From contig NZ_KB913024.1 of assembly GCF_000384035.1 (NCBI RefSeq), positions 2,413,584-2,477,583 on the forward strand: a stretch of DNA of 64,000 bases, given 5' to 3'. Under the pieces are notes generated by a model, which saw only the letters and a program-made list of their open reading frames with translations, was not told the DNA's origin and did no database searches. The stretch is from Actinopolyspora mortivallis DSM 44261. GTDB taxonomy: Bacteria > Actinomycetota > Actinomycetes > Mycobacteriales > Pseudonocardiaceae. This document shows positions 28,272 through 37,620 of the stretch, in pieces (position 1 is the first letter of the stretch; each line of letters begins with the position of its first letter). The position numbers were made by a program, and so were the translations under genes.

Positions 28272-28680
28272 AGCCTGATTCGCACCTCACGTGTCGGGCG
28301 CGTCGGTATCGACGCGCGGTTTCGGTTGACGCGGAAGGGCCGGACGCCCCACCGCCCTGGTACGCGCCGGAGGCCATCACCCGAAAACCACGGAATCCGG
28401 GACCGTTGACGGCTCCGTACGACCGTCTCACCAGCTCTCCCGAAGCCACCGGAAGGACTGCCGGCTCCACCTGGCAGTCCGTCACGCCCGGAAGTGGTCG
28501 GTGACCACCGCAGCCCCGTCGACTCGAACCGAACGAGAACTGTCGGCGAATCGGACTCCGGACGGTCTCCGCTGACCGAGTACCGTCGTGAGCAGGTCGA
28601 CACGCGCGCACGCGAAGTCGACTCGCACCTGGCGAATCGCGCTGCCGAGTATACGCCACGCCCCCGGCCGTCAGAAGTGC
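28272..28680 (-). promoter_or_regulatory. Long rpsB leader with candidate promoter
   Basis: No gene is visible in the 497 bases between rpsB and the divergent M23 gene. AGTATA at 28648-28653 reads TATACT on the minus strand, a good -10 element, with TTCTGA 17 bases upstream as a weak -35. Transcripts from there would have a leader of about 370 bases. The leader can form GGACTGCC-N10-GGCAGTCC (28455-28480) and GCGCGTC-GGTATC-GACGCGC (28298-28317). Autoregulation by the ribosomal protein is possible but unproven. Confidence 0.4.
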
Positions 28681-28768
28681 GGTGACCGTTTCCCCAACCA
28701 CCCCGGTTTGTCCACCGGAGGAGCGAGAGACCGTGGTTCGGGTCCGGCGCTTCTGACAGCGTCGCCCC

Positions 28769-29317
28769 ATGCGCCCCCTCCGTCTTCTCGCACTGGCCTC
28801 GGCGGCCACGATCACGGCTCTCGGAGTCCGCTTTCCCGGAAACGCCGTTCCCGGAAGTCCGTCTCTCGCGACCACCACGGCACACGCCCCGCCGGCGGCG
28901 GAAAGCCTGTCACCTCCGTTGCCGAATCACCCCGGAATAGCGAACAAATTTCACCTTCCGGCTGGGCACTACGGCCCGGGACACCGCGGAGTCGACCTGC
29001 TCGGGCGAGCCGGACAACGCGTCCACGCGGCCGCACCCGGAGTCGTGGTCCACGCGGGGAACGTGGTGGACCGACCCGTGGTCTCCGTCGAACACCGGAA
29101 CGGAACACGTACGACCTACGAACCGGTCCGACCGACGGTCAGCCCGGGCGAACGGGTCGCCCGGGGACAGACACTCGGACTTCTCGCGGGAGGACACCCA
29201 GGCTGTCCCGCGACCCCGCCGGACGCCTGCCTGCACTGGGGACTGCGACGGGGGGACGAGTACTTCAACCCCCTGCGCGCGCTCACCGCCCCGGAAGTAC
29301 GGCTGCTGCCGTGGTGA
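28769..29317 (+). CDS. Secreted M23-family peptidase-like protein (LytM domain)
   Basis: A 182-residue protein. The N-terminus is a signal peptide (LRLLALASAATITALG) with a likely cleavage near residue 40. The rest is a lysostaphin-type fold: GPGHRGVDLLGRAGQRVHAA, APGVVVHAGNVVDRPVVSV, and HWGLRRGD near the end. The first zinc His/Asp pair (HRGVDL) and the terminal HWG are present, but the middle HxH usual for active enzymes reads DACLHWG only, so activity should be considered likely rather than certain. The position next to rpsB matches Rv2891 in mycobacteria and the M23 gene beside rpsB in Streptomyces. It converges with whiG. Confidence 0.85.
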   Translation: MRPLRLLALASAATITALGVRFPGNAVPGSPSLATTTAHAPPAAESLSPPLPNHPGIANKFHLPAGHYGPGHRGVDLLGRAGQRVHAAAPGVVVHAGNVVDRPVVSVEHRNGTRTTYEPVRPTVSPGERVARGQTLGLLAGGHPGCPATPPDACLHWGLRRGDEYFNPLRALTAPEVRLLPW

Positions 29318-29363
29318 CCCGCCGACGCTCCCGGGAAGGAGCACCCTTTCACGGGCTCACTTC

Positions 29364-30347
29364 TCAGTTGTTCACCTCGGTGAGCTTGCCACGCAACCGC
29401 AACACCGCCCTCGTGTGCAACTGGCAGACCCGGGACTCGGTCACCCCGAGCACCTTGCCGATCTCCGCGAGTGTCAGGTTCTCGAAATAGTACAGGGTCA
29501 CCACGATGCGATCCCGGTCACTGAGCCGTTCCACGGCCTCGGCCAGCTGACGCCTGCTATCCCTGTCCACCAGCGTGTTGACCGGGTCCTCGGCCCGCTC
29601 GTCCGGAAGCGTCTCCGCCAGGGAAGCCGTCCCCCTGCCCACACCGATGAGATCGTCGAGAGCGACGACACTGGTCATCTGGAGCTGGGCGAAGAGCTCG
29701 CGCAGCTCCTCCGTACTCAGGGAGAGTTCCGCGGCCAGTTCCGCGTCGGTGGCGCTGCGCTGCAACTTCGCCTCCAGGCGTTCCAACGCGCGTTCCACGT
29801 CCCGCGCCCTGCTCCGCACCGAGCGGGGTACCCAGTCCTGGGCGCGGAGGTCATCGAGTATCGCTCCCCGAATACGCTGCATCGCGTACGTCTCGAACTT
29901 GAGACCACGTTCGGGTTCGAACTTCTCGATCGCGTCGACGAGACCGAAGACCCCGGACTGGATGAGGTCGGAGACCTCCACGTGCGCGGGCAGTCCCGTC
30001 CCCACACGTCCGGCCACGTACTTCACGAGCGGCGCGTAGTGCAGCACCAACCGGTCCCGGAGCTTCTGGTCCCGGCTCTGGCCGAACGCGTGCCACAGGG
30101 CGGCGATGCCCGCCTCCACGTCCTCACCGTCACGCTCGGAAGGGGTCTCCGGGGACAGGTCGCCCTGGAGCCAGCGAGAGCCACGGAACACCGGATCGAG
30201 CCGGGACACGCTGCCGGGGTGTCCACGGTCCTCCCGCCGGCGTGGACGTGACTTTCCTGCCTGACCGCGTGTTCTCGAGCCGGATCGCGCGCTCGCCGCT
30301 CGGGCTTCGCCCCCGGCTTCGTCAGGAACGGGGGTGGGTTCGCTCAT
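29364..30347 (-). CDS. whiG: RNA polymerase sigma factor, WhiG/FliA type
   Basis: A 327-residue group 3 sigma factor. After a roughly 75-residue basic, low-complexity extension come region 2 (HYAPLVKYVAGRVGTGLPA, DLIQSGVFGLVDAIEKF, FETYAMQRIRGAILDDLR), region 3 and region 4 (RDRIVVTLYYFENLTLAEI, GVTESRVCQLHTRAV). The DWVPRSVRS motif is typical of WhiG. In Streptomyces this sigma factor commits aerial hyphae to sporulation and acts on whiH and whiI. The ATG at 30347 has GAAGG before it and overlaps the xerC stop by 26 bases, so translation is probably coupled. The N-terminal extension makes it longer than the 280-residue Streptomyces protein. Confidence 0.92.
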   Translation of the reverse strand: MSEPTPVPDEAGGEARAASARSGSRTRGQAGKSRPRRREDRGHPGSVSRLDPVFRGSRWLQGDLSPETPSERDGEDVEAGIAALWHAFGQSRDQKLRDRLVLHYAPLVKYVAGRVGTGLPAHVEVSDLIQSGVFGLVDAIEKFEPERGLKFETYAMQRIRGAILDDLRAQDWVPRSVRSRARDVERALERLEAKLQRSATDAELAAELSLSTEELRELFAQLQMTSVVALDDLIGVGRGTASLAETLPDERAEDPVNTLVDRDSRRQLAEAVERLSDRDRIVVTLYYFENLTLAEIGKVLGVTESRVCQLHTRAVLRLRGKLTEVNN

Positions 30348-31302
30348 GGATCGCCTTCAACCGTTCGACGGTCACGTGAGTGTAGAGCTGAGTCGTCGAA
30401 AGCGTAGCGTGACCGAGCAACTCCTGTACGCTACGCAGGTCGGCTCCACCTTCCAGAAGGTGTGTGGCGGTGGAGTGCCGCAGACCGTGGGGACCGATCC
30501 TCGGAGCGCCCCGCACGGCACCGGCTGATTCGTACACGATTCGACGGGCGGTACGGGGGTTCAACCGCCCACCTCGTACGCCGAGAAAAAGCGCGTCGCC
30601 CGAACCGGAACGCGCCAGGCTCGGACGCCCTCGCCCCAACCAGTGTTCGAGGGCACGAGCGGCCGGGACTCCGAAGGGGACTGTCCGCTGCTTGTCCCCC
30701 TTGCCCACCACTCGGAGCATACAGCGCTCATGGTCGACATCCCCATGATCAAGCCCGCACAGCTCCGAGACCCGCACGCCGGTGGCGTAGAGCAACTCCA
30801 GCACCGCGTGGTCACGCAGCGCCACGGGGTCCTCCGCCCGAACCCCCTCCTCGGAGGAATCCAACATCGACTCGGCCTGGTCCCTGCGCAACACGGGAGG
30901 AAGTCGTCGAGGACGCTTCGGCGTGGAAAGCCGCGGACCGGGATCGACCTCCAGGAGGCCCCGAGCGTGCGCCCAGGCCGTGAACGCTCGGGCCGAGGCG
31001 GCCCTACGCGCCAGCGTGGCCCTGCCCGTTCCCCTGTCGTGCTCGGCAGCCAACCAGGCACGCAGTGCGGCCGCGTCGAGCCCTGCGACGCCCCCGTCGT
31101 CCTCGTTCTCCTTCTCGAGATGAGCGAGCAGGGACACGACATCGGAGACATAGGCCCGCACGGTGTGCGCGGACATCCCGCGTTCCCAGCGAGCGTGTCG
31201 TTCGAACCGCTCGACCGCATCCGCGGCCTCCTCGGAAAGCCGATCACGCCTCGCGGACGCGTCCGGGCGCTCGGAACTCGTCCTGTTCATGCCAAGTGAC
31301 AT
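30322..31302 (-). CDS. xerC: Tyrosine recombinase XerC
   Basis: A 326-residue site-specific recombinase that resolves chromosome dimers at dif. The N-terminal SAM-like domain has GMSAHTVRAYVSDVVSLLAH. The catalytic residues are present: Arg in ATGVRVSELCGL, Lys in GKGDKQRTVPF, His-x2-Arg in PHGLRHSTATHL, His in LLGHATLSTTQ and the nucleophile Tyr in QLYTHV. The first residue of the frame is ATG at 31302, with a second ATG four codons in. It overlaps whiG and follows dprA with a 60-base gap. Confidence 0.93.
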   Translation of the reverse strand: MSLGMNRTSSERPDASARRDRLSEEAADAVERFERHARWERGMSAHTVRAYVSDVVSLLAHLEKENEDDGGVAGLDAAALRAWLAAEHDRGTGRATLARRAASARAFTAWAHARGLLEVDPGPRLSTPKRPRRLPPVLRRDQAESMLDSSEEGVRAEDPVALRDHAVLELLYATGVRVSELCGLDHGDVDHERCMLRVVGKGDKQRTVPFGVPAARALEHWLGRGRPSLARSGSGDALFLGVRGGRLNPRTARRIVYESAGAVRGAPRIGPHGLRHSTATHLLEGGADLRSVQELLGHATLSTTQLYTHVTVERLKAIHERTHPRS

Positions 31303-31362
31303 TGCTGCTCGGCTCCACCTGGGTCAAGTAGCACATCGCCACGATACGCGCCCGGTTCGTCA

Positions 31363-32505
31363 CTACTCGCAGCGTGTCCACCCTTCGTCCACGAAACGTA
31401 CGAAACCGGATATTTCGAGCGCGTTCAGACAGGCGAGGACGGTCCTCTCCGGAAAACCGGTCTCGAAAACGAGCTGCTCTGTCTGCCTGGGGCGATCCGA
31501 ACGAAGTGCGTCCCACACCACTCTGGAGGTCGTGTCGAGACGGTCCGTGGCGCGGTGGCGCTTCTGTCGGGAGAACTCACCGCCCTCCCCCGGACCCAGC
31601 ACCGCCTCCAACACCTCGTCCGCACCGGTGACCAGAATTGCCCGTCCCGAACGGATCAACTCGTGGCAGCCGACGGAACTCGCCGAGGTGACCGGCCCGG
31701 GGACCGCCATGACGGGACACCCCAGGCTGTCCGCGGCGGCAGCCGTGTTGGCCGCCCCGCTGCGTACCCCGGCCTCCACCACCACCGTTGCCCTCCCCAG
31801 GGCGGCGATCAACCTGTTGCGCACCAGAAAACGATGTTTGCGCGGCAACACCCCCGGCGGGTACTCGCTGAGAACGACCCCCCGTTCGGCAATCTCGGCC
31901 AACAACCGGGCGTGGGAGGCCGGATAGTCCCGTTCCGGGCCGCACGCGAGGACGGCGACGGTCCTTCCCCGGGCGGCCAGCGCTCCCCGGTGTGCGGCCC
32001 CGTCCACTCCGTGAGCGGCCCCGGAAACCACCCCGACGCCCGCCGAGGCCACCCCGTAGGCGAGTTCGGCGGCCAGACTCTCCCCGTATCCCGTGGCCGC
32101 CCGGGTCCCCACGATCGACACGAAACGCGAGGACGGATTCATCTCGCCGGTGCCCCGACACCACAACGCCAGTGGTTCGGCGAGCCCCTCCAATCCCACG
32201 CTGGTGGCCCCCGCCAACGCCTCCATGCTCCCGACCGGCCACTCGGGGTGTTCCGGGACGAGCAGTCGCACTCCCTCCTGCTGTGCCAGTTCCAGTAGTC
32301 TCCGTCCAGAGACACGGGTTCTCCTGGCCTCCACCTCCCGCCCCACAGCCCGGTCGACGTCCCCCGCGTACACCGCCTCTGCCGCCTCGACCGGGCCACG
32401 TTCGGCGGTGAAACGGCTCAGCGCCGGAGCGGGAGGCTCCGCCACGGCACAGAGATAGGCCCTGGCCACGAGCGTCTGCTCGTCCGGCACGGATCCGGCG
32501 TTCAT
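31363..32505 (-). CDS. dprA: DNA-processing protein DprA (Smf)
   Basis: A 380-residue protein that loads RecA on incoming single-stranded DNA during transformation. The Rossmann-like core shows SIVGTRAATGYGESLAAELA, GVVSGAAHGVDGAAHRGAL and VVVEAGVRSGAANTA. The C-terminal winged helix (SDRPRQTEQLVFETGFPER) is the usual DprA extension. The ATG overlaps the comM stop by four bases (ATGA), so comM and dprA are coupled. It is also common in non-competent bacteria, where the role is unclear. Confidence 0.94.
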   Translation of the reverse strand: MNAGSVPDEQTLVARAYLCAVAEPPAPALSRFTAERGPVEAAEAVYAGDVDRAVGREVEARRTRVSGRRLLELAQQEGVRLLVPEHPEWPVGSMEALAGATSVGLEGLAEPLALWCRGTGEMNPSSRFVSIVGTRAATGYGESLAAELAYGVASAGVGVVSGAAHGVDGAAHRGALAARGRTVAVLACGPERDYPASHARLLAEIAERGVVLSEYPPGVLPRKHRFLVRNRLIAALGRATVVVEAGVRSGAANTAAAADSLGCPVMAVPGPVTSASSVGCHELIRSGRAILVTGADEVLEAVLGPGEGGEFSRQKRHRATDRLDTTSRVVWDALRSDRPRQTEQLVFETGFPERTVLACLNALEISGFVRFVDEGWTRCE

Positions 32506-34025
32506 ACCACCGTCCTTTCCCGGAACTGCAGAGCCGCGGCCACGTGTTCGGCCTCCGGACGTTCCGCCCCATCCAGGTCACTCAACGTCCAGGCAACCCG
32601 GAGGCAGCGGTCGGCCCCCCGCGCGGTCAGCGCCCCCGTGTCCAGTCCCCGGTCCAGCAGGGCTGTCGTTGTTCCGGGCAGCGCGAACTTCCCGCGAAGT
32701 TTCGGCCCCGGAACCTCGGAGTTCGTCCGCCAGCCGTACTCCCGCCAACGGTGTGCGGCGGCCTCCCTCGCTCGCGAGACGCGAGCACGAACCCGGGCCG
32801 AGCTCTCCGGCTCACCGCCCGAGACCAGATCACCGGTGGTCACCGACCGCATCCGCACCCGCAGATCCGTACGATCCAGCAACGGCCCGGACAGTTTGTT
32901 CAGATAGCGTCTACGCGCCTGCGGGGTACAGCGACAGTCGAGCTCACGGGCAGGAGCACAGGGGCAGGGGTTGGTGGCCAGGACGAGCTGGAACCGAGCC
33001 GGATAACGCAGTGTCCCGTCCTTCCTGGAAATACGCACCTCCCCCTCCTCCAGCGCCGTACGCAGCGACTCCAGCCGCTGTGCCCCGAACTCGCAGGCCT
33101 CGTCCACGAACAGGACACCCCGGTGGGCACGACTGACCGCCCCGGGGCGCGCCAGCCCGGTTCCCCCTCCGATCAGCCCGGACACCGAGACGGAATGGTG
33201 CGGTGCGACGAAGGGAGCGTTACGGACCAGTGCCCCTCCCTCGGGCAGCACCCCCGCGACGGAGTGAACGGCCGTGGTTTCCAACGCCTCTTCGGCCGAG
33301 AGTTCGGGAAGCAGTCCGCACAACCGCCGAGCGAGCATGGTCTTCCCCGTTCCGGGAGGACCGATCATCAGGAGGTGATGTCCGCCCGCCGCGGCTATCT
33401 CGAGAGCCCGACGTGCCTCCGGTTGTCCGCGCACGTCGGCGAGATCCTCCTCGATGACGTCCTCCGCGGCCTCCCGGAACTCCTCAGTGGGACACTGATG
33501 CAAGTCTCCCTCGCCGCGTGCCCAGGAAACCACCTCGCTGAGGGACTCGGCCCCGAGCACCTCGATACCGGGCACCGAACGCGCCTCGGCCAGACCAGCG
33601 GCGGGAACCACGGCACGCCGCATCCCGCTCTCCGTGGCGGCCAGCAACCCGGGAAGCAGTCCGGCAACCATGCGAACACGCCCGTCCAAGGCCAACTCAC
33701 CGAAGAACACCGTTCCCTCGAGAGGGGAGTACGGAATCCGCTCGGTGGCCGCCAACACGGCCACGGCCAACGCCGTGTCGAAGGATGTCCCGGTCTTGGG
33801 CAGCGCCGCCGGGGAGAGGGCCAGCGTCACGTGGGACAGCGGCCAGGACTCCCCACTGTTGGTGATCGCGGCGCGTACCCGGTTCTTCGACTCCTGCAAC
33901 GCCGCGTCGGGAAGCCCCAGCAACTGCACGCCGGGCAAACCACCAGAACGGACGTCCGCCTCGATCTCGACCAGCACCCCGTCCACACCGAACAGGGCGA
34001 CCGCGTGAGTGGTCCGCAGCCCCAC
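32502..34025 (-). CDS. comM: ComM/YifB-type AAA+ magnesium-chelatase-like ATPase
   Basis: A 507-residue protein. The N-terminal Lon-protease-like domain reads GLRTTHAVALFGVDG. The AAA+ core has Walker A GPPGTGKTMLARRL, the Walker B-like VLFVDEACEFG and a four-cysteine stretch PCPCAPARELDCRC. The C-terminal ComM domain ends at RFRERTVV-like sequence. In competent bacteria ComM is a hexameric helicase that extends DNA integration. The start is GTG at 34025, two bases after the yraN stop. The cluster yraN-comM-dprA-xerC is tightly packed. Confidence 0.94.
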   Translation of the reverse strand: MGLRTTHAVALFGVDGVLVEIEADVRSGGLPGVQLLGLPDAALQESKNRVRAAITNSGESWPLSHVTLALSPAALPKTGTSFDTALAVAVLAATERIPYSPLEGTVFFGELALDGRVRMVAGLLPGLLAATESGMRRAVVPAAGLAEARSVPGIEVLGAESLSEVVSWARGEGDLHQCPTEEFREAAEDVIEEDLADVRGQPEARRALEIAAAGGHHLLMIGPPGTGKTMLARRLCGLLPELSAEEALETTAVHSVAGVLPEGGALVRNAPFVAPHHSVSVSGLIGGGTGLARPGAVSRAHRGVLFVDEACEFGAQRLESLRTALEEGEVRISRKDGTLRYPARFQLVLATNPCPCAPARELDCRCTPQARRRYLNKLSGPLLDRTDLRVRMRSVTTGDLVSGGEPESSARVRARVSRAREAAAHRWREYGWRTNSEVPGPKLRGKFALPGTTTALLDRGLDTGALTARGADRCLRVAWTLSDLDGAERPEAEHVAAALQFRERTVV

Positions 34026-34027
34026 CG

Positions 34028-34426
34028 TCAGTACACCTCCTGCCGGTGCTCGATGCGAGCCGGTTCACCGGGCGGCCACAACACGGAGACCACGTCGAAA
34101 CGCACCGGACAGTTGTGCACGTCATGGGCTCGCAGCCAGGCCCCGGCCGCGTCGCGAAGTCTGCGTACCTTGTACGGGCTGACCGCCTCCACCGGAGCGC
34201 CGTAGTCGATGCCCGAACGGGTCTTGACCTCGCAGATCACGACACTGTGTCCGTCCGTGCAGACGAGGTCCAGTTCTCCCTGTGGGCAGCTCCAGTTCCG
34301 CGCGAGCACCACCAACCCCCGTTGGCGCAGGTACTCGGCGGCCAGTCGTTCCCCGGCGCGTCCGAGCGCGTGTCTGCGGCCGTGGGTGTCGTCGTCGGAC
34401 AGAGCCCCCACAATCGGTTTCGGCAT
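34028..34426 (-). CDS. yraN: UPF0102 family protein YraN
   Basis: A 132-residue endonuclease-like fold protein of unknown function. [17 protein letters not shown] is followed by the restriction-like core [16 protein letters not shown], with [10 protein letters not shown] as the expected E-x-K motif. These are the D-(E/Q)xK residues of the family. The ATG at 34426 has GGGAGG before it. It leads the comM-dprA-xerC-whiG cluster. Known homologues pair with comM in many actinobacteria. Confidence 0.93.
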   Translation of the reverse strand: MPKPIVGALSDDDTHGRRHALGRAGERLAAEYLRQRGLVVLARNWSCPQGELDLVCTDGHSVVICEVKTRSGIDYGAPVEAVSPYKVRRLRDAAGAWLRAHDVHNCPVRFDVVSVLWPPGEPARIEHRQEVY

Positions 34427-34817
34427 AACGGATCCTCCCCTAGCCGATCGGATGCGACGACTTCACAGTGCCCCGAACACCGAAAAGGAACCAGAGTCGA
34501 TGCACCTTTCTGGGGAAAGATTCCGGAGGTTGTGGACGGTTTCCTCTCACCGCGTCGGGAACGGGGTGCTCCCGGAAAGAAGAGAACACGAAAAAACCGG
34601 GGCGGTGTACCCGCCCCGGCGGGAAAGGAAGGGAAAGGAGTCCCGCGACACACGAGGGCACGTTCGGAAGGAGGCGGGCTGGGGGACACACGAAAATCCC
34701 CACACCGGCACCTCCCCGCTCGGCCCCCGCACGCGGACCACGCGGAGCGGTTCCGGGTCCGGGGCCCAGCCGACCATCCGGACCTCGTGCCCACGTCGCG
34801 ACCAGAGCAAAATCAGC
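34427..34817. other. Intergenic gap between yraN and the DUF2469 gene
   Basis: No gene is convincing on either strand. It contains the terminator of the DUF2469 transcript at 34591-34619 and, beyond it, the probable yraN promoter near 34430-34590. The roughly 200 bases between the DUF2469 stop and the terminator would be an untranslated tail. Confidence 0.5.
34591..34619 (-). terminator. Rho-independent terminator of the DUF2469 transcript
   Basis: On the minus strand CCGGGGCGG, loop GTACA, CCGCCCCGG, then six T residues. A perfect 9-bp GC stem with a T6 tract is the textbook form. It is about 200 bases beyond the DUF2469 stop. Confidence 0.85.
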
Positions 34818-35141
34818 TCAGTTGAACGGGGGACCGCCGTCCGGCAGGCGCAGCTCAGGTTTGTCGAGCTCCTCCACGTTGACGTCCTTGAACGTGATGA
34901 CCCGCACGTTCTTGACGAAACGGGTGGGACGGTACATGTCCCAGACCCAGGCATCCGACATGGCCACTTCGAAGTAGACCTCGGTATCCGAGTTCCGCAC
35001 CTGCACGTCCACCCCGTTGGCCAGGTAGAAACGCCGCTCGGTCTCCACCACATAGGTGAACTGACCGACGATGTCGCGATACTCCTTGTAGAGCTGCAGC
35101 TCCATCTCGGTCTCGTACTTCTCGAGATCCTCGGCGCTCAT
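34818..35141 (-). CDS. DUF2469 family protein
   Basis: A 107-residue actinobacterial protein of unknown function. SAEDLEKYETEMELQLYKEY and YVVETERRFYLANGVDVQV are the strongly conserved family sequence. It is rich in acidic and aromatic residues and has no membrane helix or signal peptide. It follows rnhB at 33 bases on the same strand, the order seen at Rv2901c-Rv2902c in mycobacteria. A strong terminator ends the transcript. Confidence 0.88.
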   Translation of the reverse strand: MSAEDLEKYETEMELQLYKEYRDIVGQFTYVVETERRFYLANGVDVQVRNSDTEVYFEVAMSDAWVWDMYRPTRFVKNVRVITFKDVNVEELDKPELRLPDGGPPFN

Positions 35142-35174
35142 GGCTGTGCGAGTCCTTCTCTGTCACTGGTCGGC

Positions 35175-35945
35175 CTACGGGTGCCCAACGTCGGCATCTC
35201 CATTGTCCATCACATCCTGATCAAAAGCATCGAACGATCCACGACGAGCACGCTTCCCACGCGGCGAACACATACCGTGCGCGTTCGCGGCCTCCAGCAC
35301 GTTGGAGTAACTCCACCTGTGGTACGCACTCGGCCCGTGCTCCCGGAGAGCACGTTGGTGAACCGACGTCGAATACCCCTTGTGACCAGCGAAATCATAA
35401 GCGGGCAACCGGGAGTGCAGCGCGACCATCATCCGATCCCTGCTGACCTTCGCCAGCACCGAGGCCGCCGCCACGCAGGCCGCGACACGGTCGCCCTTAC
35501 GGACGGCCACGCTCGGGGCCGCGAGTCCCCCGGCCTCGAAACCGTCCGTGAGCACGTAGCCGGGGTGCGCTCTCAGACCGGCCACGGCCCTGCGCATCCC
35601 CTCCAGGTTCGCGGTCTGAACCCCCAGCTCGTCGACCTCCTCCGGCTCCACGGAAACGATACAGTATCCCGTGGCGAGAGTCACGATCCGCTCGAACCAC
35701 CACTGTCTGGCGCGTGCCGTGAGGAGCTTGGAGTCGGTCAGTCCCGCGAAACGCCCCGGGTCCCTGTGAGGCAGGGAACACGCGGCCACCACCAACGGCC
35801 CCGCGCACGCACCACGTCCCGCCTCGTCCACTCCGACGACCGGACCCAGCCCACGACGTTCCAGAGCGTTCTGCAAGGCCCAGCTGCCGGAGTCCCGACG
35901 AACCACGGTCCGCGGCAACTCCAGATCGGCGAGCTCCGCTCCCAC
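35175..35945 (-). CDS. rnhB: Ribonuclease HII
   Basis: A 256-residue enzyme that cuts RNA in RNA-DNA hybrids, including single ribonucleotides. [19 protein letters not shown] carries the catalytic Asp/Glu. [19 protein letters not shown] and [15 protein letters not shown] are the next conserved blocks, and [17 protein letters not shown] follows. I chose the GTG at 35945, just beyond the lepB stop, because upstream extension would cover lepB. A weak GGGAG lies about 11 bases before it. It lies downstream of lepB and upstream of DUF2469. Confidence 0.93.
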   Translation of the reverse strand: MGAELADLELPRTVVRRDSGSWALQNALERRGLGPVVGVDEAGRGACAGPLVVAACSLPHRDPGRFAGLTDSKLLTARARQWWFERIVTLATGYCIVSVEPEEVDELGVQTANLEGMRRAVAGLRAHPGYVLTDGFEAGGLAAPSVAVRKGDRVAACVAAASVLAKVSRDRMMVALHSRLPAYDFAGHKGYSTSVHQRALREHGPSAYHRWSYSNVLEAANAHGMCSPRGKRARRGSFDAFDQDVMDNGDADVGHP

Positions 35946-35947
35946 GC

Positions 35948-36895
35948 TCAGTGATACTCCCGAATGTCCGCTCGTGTTACCGACAGGGAACCGCGACGAA
36001 CCGCCCACGCGGCAGGCACCACGGTCAGATAGCCGAGTCCTCCCGTCCCGGAGGAGTTCGCCGCCCCCTCCGAGGCCGCACCCAGCGCCCTCGTCTGCGG
36101 ATTCTCCTCGTAAATGCTCTGCCACCTCGTCAGGGGCAGCACGACGAACTGTGCCTTCCCGATCACGTCGTCGACCGGAACCGCTCCCGCACGGCCCCCG
36201 CCGCCCTGGTACCGGGAGTCCAGGGAGTTGTTCCGGTTGTCCCCCATCACCCACAGATGGTCCTCGGGAACCGTCACCGGCCCGAACTCCTCCTGGGTCC
36301 TGGACTCGCCGGACCAGTGGATATAGGGCTCGTCCAACGGTTCGCCGTCGACAAGCACCCGGTTCTGCGGGTCACAGCACTCCACCGTCTGTCCACCGGT
36401 GGCGATCACCCTCTTCACGAAGTCCTTCTCGCCCGGGCTGACGATGTGCAGCAACGCTCCGGCCCGCCGGAAGAACCCCACCACGGGGTTGGCCGACTCC
36501 GTTCCGCCCGACTCGCCCTCCATCCAGCTGTCCGGTCCGCTGAAGACGACGACGTCACCGGGCTGCGGGTCGCTGAAGCGGTAGGTGATCTTGTCGACGA
36601 GAATCCGGTCGTTGTTGCAGCCGGGACAGCCGTGCAGGGTGTCCATCATCGACTGGGAGGGGATGACGAACACGCGAGCCACGAACATCTGCAACAGCAC
36701 GGTCAGCACCAGTGCCGTGCCCACGAGGACGAACAGCTCCCACCAGAAGGACCCCTTTTTCCGTTTTTTCCCCTTCCCGGCGGAGCCCGTCCCCGTGTCA
36801 GAGGTCCGGTCACCGCGTTCGGCGGCTGTTTCCTCCCCGGAGGGCTCCTCCGCGGGCTCCTCGTCCGGTCCTGGAGAACGCATGACGTCGGCCAC
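35948..36895 (-). CDS. lepB: Signal peptidase I
   Basis: A 315-residue membrane protease that removes signal peptides on the outer side of the membrane. A 48-residue acidic and then lysine-rich cytoplasmic tail is followed by one helix ([19 protein letters not shown]). Catalytic Ser82 is in [10 protein letters not shown] and Lys161 in [12 protein letters not shown] larger-than-usual insertion between them contains [22 protein letters not shown] is the box E motif. The first codon is GTG at 36895, with an ATG four codons in. It is separated from rplS by a terminator, so it has its own promoter. Confidence 0.94.
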   Translation of the reverse strand: MADVMRSPGPDEEPAEEPSGEETAAERGDRTSDTGTGSAGKGKKRKKGSFWWELFVLVGTALVLTVLLQMFVARVFVIPSQSMMDTLHGCPGCNNDRILVDKITYRFSDPQPGDVVVFSGPDSWMEGESGGTESANPVVGFFRRAGALLHIVSPGEKDFVKRVIATGGQTVECCDPQNRVLVDGEPLDEPYIHWSGESRTQEEFGPVTVPEDHLWVMGDNRNNSLDSRYQGGGGRAGAVPVDDVIGKAQFVVLPLTRWQSIYEENPQTRALGAASEGAANSSGTGGLGYLTVVPAAWAVRRGSLSVTRADIREYH

Positions 36896-37169
36896 TCCGC
36901 CAGCCTACTGGACTCGGAACAGGGGCGTTTCCGCACCCCGCCCCCATCCGCTCGATCCGGTCGAGGGCGGAACGAACGAGAAAAGGCCTCTGCGGTGCGG
37001 TTTCGCCGAGACCGGAGGGGAACGAGCCTTCCTCCTGACCGGTCTCGGCGGGATGAAGGGATTCCCGAGATCACACACCCGGAAATCACTTCACTCAATC
37101 GAAGGAATTGGAAGGGAATTCGAGCGGGCGGATTCGACATTACCGCCGAAACCGGGAGAACCGGGACAC
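36896..37169. other. Upstream region of lepB
   Basis: No gene is visible. It should hold the lepB promoter, since a T-tailed terminator for rplS lies at 37170-37208. I could not pick a convincing -10/-35 pair. Confidence 0.4.
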
Positions 37170-37208
37170 AAAAAGTGCACGACCCCGGAGCTTCCCGGGA
37201 TCGTGCAC
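37170..37208 (-). terminator. Rho-independent terminator of rplS
   Basis: On the minus strand GTGCACGATCCCGG pairs with CCGGGGTCGTGCAC over 14 positions with one G-U pair, six-base loop, followed by TTTTT. It begins about 55 bases after the rplS stop. Confidence 0.85.
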
Positions 37209-37263
37209 CGCTTGGTCCGTCACCCGTCCGGCCTGTCGCGGCCGTCGGTGCGTCCGCCCCGCC

Positions 37264-37620
37264 TCAGGAGTTCTTGGCGGGCTTCTTCTCCTTGACCCGA
37301 GCAGCCTTACCGACGCGATCGCGCAGGTAGTACAGCTTGGCCCGTCGAACGTCACCGCGAGAGGCGACCTCGATCTTGGAAATGTTCGGGCTGTGTACCG
37401 GGAAGGTACGCTCCACGCCGACACCGAAGGAGACCTTGCGCACGGTGAAGGTCTCCCGGATGCCGCCACCCTGCCTACGGATGACGACGCCTTGGAAGAC
37501 CTGGACACGCTCGCGCGAACCCTCGATGACGCGGACGTGGACCTTCAGCGTGTCGCCGGGCCGGAAGTCTGGGATGTCGGAACGCATCGACTGGGCGTCC
37601 AGCGCGTCCAGCTTGTTCAT
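37264..37620 (-). CDS. rplS: Large ribosomal subunit protein bL19
   Basis: A 118-residue ribosomal protein. [20 protein letters not shown] and [16 protein letters not shown] are the conserved strands. [20 protein letters not shown] and [19 protein letters not shown] complete the family pattern. The ATG at 37620 follows GAGGACGG and gives standard length. It ends the rpsP-khpA-rimM-trmD-rplS block, with a candidate promoter in the gap after trmD and a strong terminator behind it. Confidence 0.97.
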   Translation of the reverse strand: MNKLDALDAQSMRSDIPDFRPGDTLKVHVRVIEGSRERVQVFQGVVIRRQGGGIRETFTVRKVSFGVGVERTFPVHSPNISKIEVASRGDVRRAKLYYLRDRVGKAARVKEKKPAKNS

